Assembly: GCF_005083565.1 (NCBI RefSeq)
Contig: NZ_CP034891.1
Coordinates: 310,001 to 374,000, forward strand
Length of the DNA: 64,000 nt
Reading direction: 5' to 3'
Source of the DNA: Buchnera aphidicola (Acyrthosiphon lactucae)
GTDB lineage: Bacteria; Pseudomonadota; Gammaproteobacteria; Enterobacterales; Enterobacteriaceae
Below the pieces are notes generated by a model. The model was given only the letters and a program-made list of their open reading frames with translations, had not been told where the DNA came from and did not search any database. The translations under genes were made by a program, and so were the position numbers. Positions 61,215-64,000 of the stretch are shown here, one piece after another (the stretch's first letter is position 1; each line of letters starts with the position of its first letter).

Positions 61215-61288
61215 TTTTAATATCAAAAAAAAATATATATAACATATTTACACAAACACATGATTACATCAACAAAAAAAATATTTTT

Positions 61289-61969
61289 TTATAGAGAAGC
61301 TACTACTTCACCATTTTCATTAATAATTCCATTGATAATTTTACCATTTTTTGTTTTAACGCGTATATTTTCGTTCTCAGCACCATTGCTTAATGATTTT
61401 GCTTTAGAAACAATTGTAAAATTATTACCATTAATAATAACAGTAACTTGTTGGTTAATTTTAACTAACCAAAATGGTCTTGTCATAAAAGATGTTATTG
61501 GTTGTAACGGAAAAATATCACGTAAGTTTATTCTATTTATAACATCTTTCTTTTTACGATAGGTATTATTAGGTAATATATCTAAACGTCCTATTAAAAT
61601 TTTTAAATCAGATTCTTTGATTTTAGTACCTCTAGGAATTTTTCTATTTGCTATAATATACTCTCCTTCAGATTGAATTTCTACTTTCAGATAGTAACGT
61701 TTTTGATTACAAGTTAAAAGAACATCAATTAAACCGAGAGTATGAACATTACTTAAAAGAGAAAAAACAGGTTTTTTGCAATATATGTTTTTTTTTAATG
61801 GAGTACGTACTATGATATTGATATTATCTCGATTAGAAGAATACTCTTTTTTAAAAAAAATATTTAATTGTTTCGTTAAATCAAAAAAATTAATTTTTTG
61901 TCCAGTTGCATTAACAGAATTAACTGTCAAAGATATAAATAATAAAAAAAAATAAATTATCATATTCAT
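61289..61969 (-). CDS. flgA: FlgA, P-ring assembly chaperone
   Basis: 226 residues against 219. A signal peptide (about residues 1-22, hydrophobic, ending SVNA) sends it to the periplasm, where it helps FlgI form the P ring. The C-terminal SAF domain shows IIANRKIPRGTKIKESDLK, RLDILPNNTY, LRDIFPLQPI and NENGEV. Residue M3 (61963) is another possible start. Divergent from flgB. Confidence 0.93.
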   Translation of the reverse strand: MNMIIYFFLLFISLTVNSVNATGQKINFFDLTKQLNIFFKKEYSSNRDNINIIVRTPLKKNIYCKKPVFSLLSNVHTLGLIDVLLTCNQKRYYLKVEIQSEGEYIIANRKIPRGTKIKESDLKILIGRLDILPNNTYRKKKDVINRINLRDIFPLQPITSFMTRPFWLVKINQQVTVIINGNNFTIVSKAKSLSNGAENENIRVKTKNGKIINGIINENGEVVASL

Positions 61970-62192
61970 TATTATTCTTTTCCTTGATTTATATTAATAG
62001 AATGATTTATAAATATAGTGTTTTAACAACATTTTCTTGATACAAAATGTGTAATAAAGGTATAATATAAAAATATTTTATTCATACCTTTTATTTTTTA
62101 TATTTATTAAAAATTTTTGTAAAAAATAAAATTTTCTTTTTATTAATATTTTTTTAAAATAAATTTTTATGCGCAAATTAAAGGATATCAAT

Positions 62193-62603
62193 ATGTTTGA
62201 CAAAATAAATGAAATTTTTGATTTTAATCAAAAAGCATTAAATCTTTATGCTAAAAGACAAGAAATTTTGTCAGCTAATATTGCTAATGCTGATACACCT
62301 GGATATAAATCAATAGATATTAATTTTAAAAATGAACTTACTAAAATGTTAGATAAAAAAAATGTAAAAAATTCAAATATTTTATTAAAAAAAACGTCTC
62401 CTTATCATTTAAATGCAAAAAGTAAAAATTTATTTTTATTAAAAACTATCCCTATAACTACAAACCAAATAAAACAAGACGGTAATACAGTAAATATGGA
62501 TAGAGAAAGAATCGAATTTATAAATAACAGTTTAAAATATCAATCAAGTTTGGTATTTATGAAAAATGAAATTAAAAATATGATGTATGTTTTAAAAGGA
62601 TAA
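62193..62603 (+). CDS. flgB: FlgB, proximal rod protein
   Basis: 136 residues against 138. The rod-family N-terminal motif [17 protein letters not shown] and the C-terminal segment [22 protein letters not shown] (abridged) are clear. The ATG at 62193 has AAAGGA upstream and aligns with the family; an ATG at 62169 would place that site inside the gene. First gene of the flgBCDE operon. Confidence 0.96.
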   Translation: MFDKINEIFDFNQKALNLYAKRQEILSANIANADTPGYKSIDINFKNELTKMLDKKNVKNSNILLKKTSPYHLNAKSKNLFLLKTIPITTNQIKQDGNTVNMDRERIEFINNSLKYQSSLVFMKNEIKNMMYVLKG

Positions 62604-62611
62604 TATAAATT

Positions 62612-63022
62612 ATGTCTCTAATAAATATATTTAATATTGCAGGTTCAGCGATGACTGCTCAGTCACAAAAAATAAATGTAATCGCTAACAATTTAGCTAA
62701 TATAGATAGTACAATATATAAAAACGGAAAATTTTATCCATATATTGCAAAAAAAGTTATTTTTGAATTAGATTCTTTAAAAAATTCAAAAATAGGTGGA
62801 GTTAAAATATCTGGTATAATAGATGATCCTAGTCCTATGAAGATGATATATGATCCAAATAATCCTATGGCTGATAAAAAAGGTTATGTTTTAACATCAA
62901 ATGTGAATCCTATTACAGAAATTGTAGATAATATCTCAGCAGCAAGAAGTTATCAAGCAAATATAGAAGTATTAAAAACAGCTAAAAATATGATAATAAA
63001 AACATTGACAATTACTGAATAA
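62612..63022 (+). CDS. flgC: FlgC, proximal rod protein
   Basis: 136 residues against 134. NIAGSAMTAQSQKINVIANNLANIDST is the rod N-terminal signature (abridged), VKISGIIDDPSPMKMIYDPNNPMAD is typical of FlgC, and NISAARSYQANIEVLKTAK forms the C-terminal helix. It lies eight bases after flgB. Confidence 0.97.
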   Translation: MSLINIFNIAGSAMTAQSQKINVIANNLANIDSTIYKNGKFYPYIAKKVIFELDSLKNSKIGGVKISGIIDDPSPMKMIYDPNNPMADKKGYVLTSNVNPITEIVDNISAARSYQANIEVLKTAKNMIIKTLTITE

Positions 63023-63027
63023 GGAGG
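63021..63027 (+). promoter_or_regulatory. flgD: Full-consensus ribosome binding site of flgD
   Basis: AAGGAGG overlaps the flgC stop codon and ends four bases before the flgD ATG. It is the only complete Shine-Dalgarno heptamer I noticed at a start in this window. Confidence 0.8.
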
Positions 63028-63031
63028 AAAA

Positions 63032-63709
63032 ATGAGTATTATTGATGTTAATCTGCCTATAAATAATGAATCTATTAAAAAAAATGCTCATAATTTACAA
63101 AATAGCACTAATCCATTAGATTTACAAAAAAACTTTTTAAGTTTATTAATTGCACAAATTAAAAATCAAGATCCCACTGATCCTATTAAAAACTCAGACT
63201 TAACATCACAATTAGCTCAAATTAATACAGCAAATGGAATTGAGAGATTAAATAATACTGCAATTCAATTCTCGAACCAAATTAATAGAAATCAAAATAT
63301 TCAATTATCTTCATTAATTGGACGTCATATTATTGTACCCAAGAAACAAATAATACATAAAAAAGATACTCAAACAAGATTCGGAATAGAATTATTTGAA
63401 AATGCTACTTCAGTACAAATAAAAATTACAGATAAAGACAATAAAATTTTGCATCTAAAAAAGATGAAAGATATAAAATCTGGGATACATAATTTTCTAT
63501 GGGACGGTAAAGATTTACATAATAAAAGCGTAAAAACTGGAAAATATAATATATTCGTTATTGCTAAAAATAAAGATAAAAATATTCCTGTTAGAAGTTT
63601 AAGTGAAGTAGTAGTAAATAGCATTATTATATCTTCTAATGATTCCATTATTGATTTAGGAGAAGCAGGTAAAACAACACCTTCAAATGTTCTTGAGATT
63701 CTCAAATAA
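63032..63709 (+). CDS. flgD: FlgD, hook cap / hook assembly protein
   Basis: 225 residues against 231. The N-terminal export and capping segment has [33 protein letters not shown] (abridged), and a central Tudor-like/Ig region carries [18 protein letters not shown]. It caps the growing hook. The gene has an optimal ribosome binding site and is followed 38 bases later by flgE. Confidence 0.97.
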   Translation: MSIIDVNLPINNESIKKNAHNLQNSTNPLDLQKNFLSLLIAQIKNQDPTDPIKNSDLTSQLAQINTANGIERLNNTAIQFSNQINRNQNIQLSSLIGRHIIVPKKQIIHKKDTQTRFGIELFENATSVQIKITDKDNKILHLKKMKDIKSGIHNFLWDGKDLHNKSVKTGKYNIFVIAKNKDKNIPVRSLSEVVVNSIIISSNDSIIDLGEAGKTTPSNVLEILK

Positions 63710-63747
63710 AAAATATTTTTATTCAAAATAAATATAGGAGTAAATTT

Positions 63748-64000
63748 ATGTCTAGTATGGGAGCTATAAGCGGCTTATTAGTTAACAATGATTATATAGA
63801 TATTATATCTAATAACATCGCTAACGCATCTACTATAGGATACAAATCTAGTAAGCCTATTTTTTTTGATATGTTCTCTCATTCATTTTATTCAAATACT
63901 ACTAATGGATATGGTGTCGGAATTTCAAATATCATACAAAACTTTAATAATGGAATGTTAGTTGAAACTGGAAGAGATTTAGATTTAGGCATTGTAAAAG
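63748..64000 (+). CDS. flgE: FlgE, flagellar hook protein, cut by window end
   Basis: 84 whole codons are visible before the window ends. ATG at 63748 is preceded by TAGGAG. The N-terminal hook/rod motif reads [23 protein letters not shown] in outline, followed by [13 protein letters not shown] and GRDLDLGI, matching the E. coli hook protein start. The rest lies beyond position 64000. Confidence 0.95.
   Translation, partial: MSSMGAISGLLVNNDYIDIISNNIANASTIGYKSSKPIFFDMFSHSFYSNTTNGYGVGISNIIQNFNNGMLVETGRDLDLGIVK

Noticed and set aside
1-64000. Mobile elements, CRISPR arrays, prophage, defence or biosynthetic clusters
   Set aside because: No transposase, repeat-spacer pattern or foreign-looking gene block is present; gene order is that of a reduced enterobacterial chromosome.

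Overview
This is a 64 kb stretch of a Buchnera aphidicola chromosome, the obligate aphid endosymbiont. That is inferred from a strong A+T bias (spacers are nearly all A/T, and proteins are loaded with Lys, Asn and Ile), from enterobacterial proteins without insertions, and from an E. coli-like gene order with large deletions. No transposase, integrase, prophage, CRISPR array or toxin-antitoxin gene is visible. The retained bioA, bioB and bioD genes point to a less reduced lineage such as those of Aphidinae aphids, but I cannot name the host species.

Layout. 1-9.4 kb: sohB (cut by the left edge), topA, suhB (opposite strand), rlmN, ispG, hisS, glyA. 9.5-12.9 kb: biotin genes bioD and bioB (minus) with divergent bioA. 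12.9-16.4 kb: pgl and an N-terminally shortened mfd (minus). 17-20 kb: lolCDE. 20-32.5 kb: a metabolic block with gapA, fldA, phrB, a NIF3-family gene (ybgI), sucAB, gpmA, pfkA, glpF and tpiA. 32.6-39.3 kb: the ancestral serC-aroA-cmk-rpsA-ihfB order on the minus strand, preceded by serS. 39.6-44.4 kb: trxB, infA, aspS, znuB, znuC. 44.4-45.6 kb: a gene-free 1.2 kb spacer. 45.6-53 kb: pykA, zwf, htpX, cspC, yoaE, tsaB. 53.1-56.2 kb: minCDE and rsmC. 56.2-56.6 kb: three tRNA genes, Leu(UAA), Cys(GCA) and Ser(UGA). 56.7-60.8 kb: ompA, murJ, pyrC. 60.8-64 kb: flgN, flgA, flgB, flgC, flgD and the start of flgE.

How the genes work together. PfkA, TpiA, GapA, GpmA and PykA are glycolytic steps. Zwf and Pgl feed the oxidative pentose phosphate branch. 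SucA and SucB are E1 and E2 of 2-oxoglutarate dehydrogenase, with the neighbouring E. coli genes gltA, sdhCDAB and sucCD absent. AroA, SerC and GlyA serve amino-acid and one-carbon supply; IspG and FldA serve isoprenoid synthesis and Fe-S/radical chemistry. HisS, SerS, AspS, RpsA, InfA, TsaB, RlmN and the tRNAs serve translation. MinCDE, MurJ, OmpA and LolCDE serve division and the envelope. The flg genes encode the rod and hook of the flagellar basal body, with flgM missing from its usual place.

The most notable observations are decay and repurposing rather than a new system. cmk and rsmC are each split by a one-base frame disruption exactly at an A9 or A10 run, while flanking sequence stays conserved; this fits the known pattern of poly(A) slippage rescue in insect endosymbionts. 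SuhB has lost most of its metal-binding catalytic residues while keeping its fold, which suggests retention for its non-enzymatic transcription role. GlpF has an altered selectivity filter. Mfd lacks its UvrB-like module. Several spacers hold long perfect inverted repeats or sit where ancestral genes were deleted.
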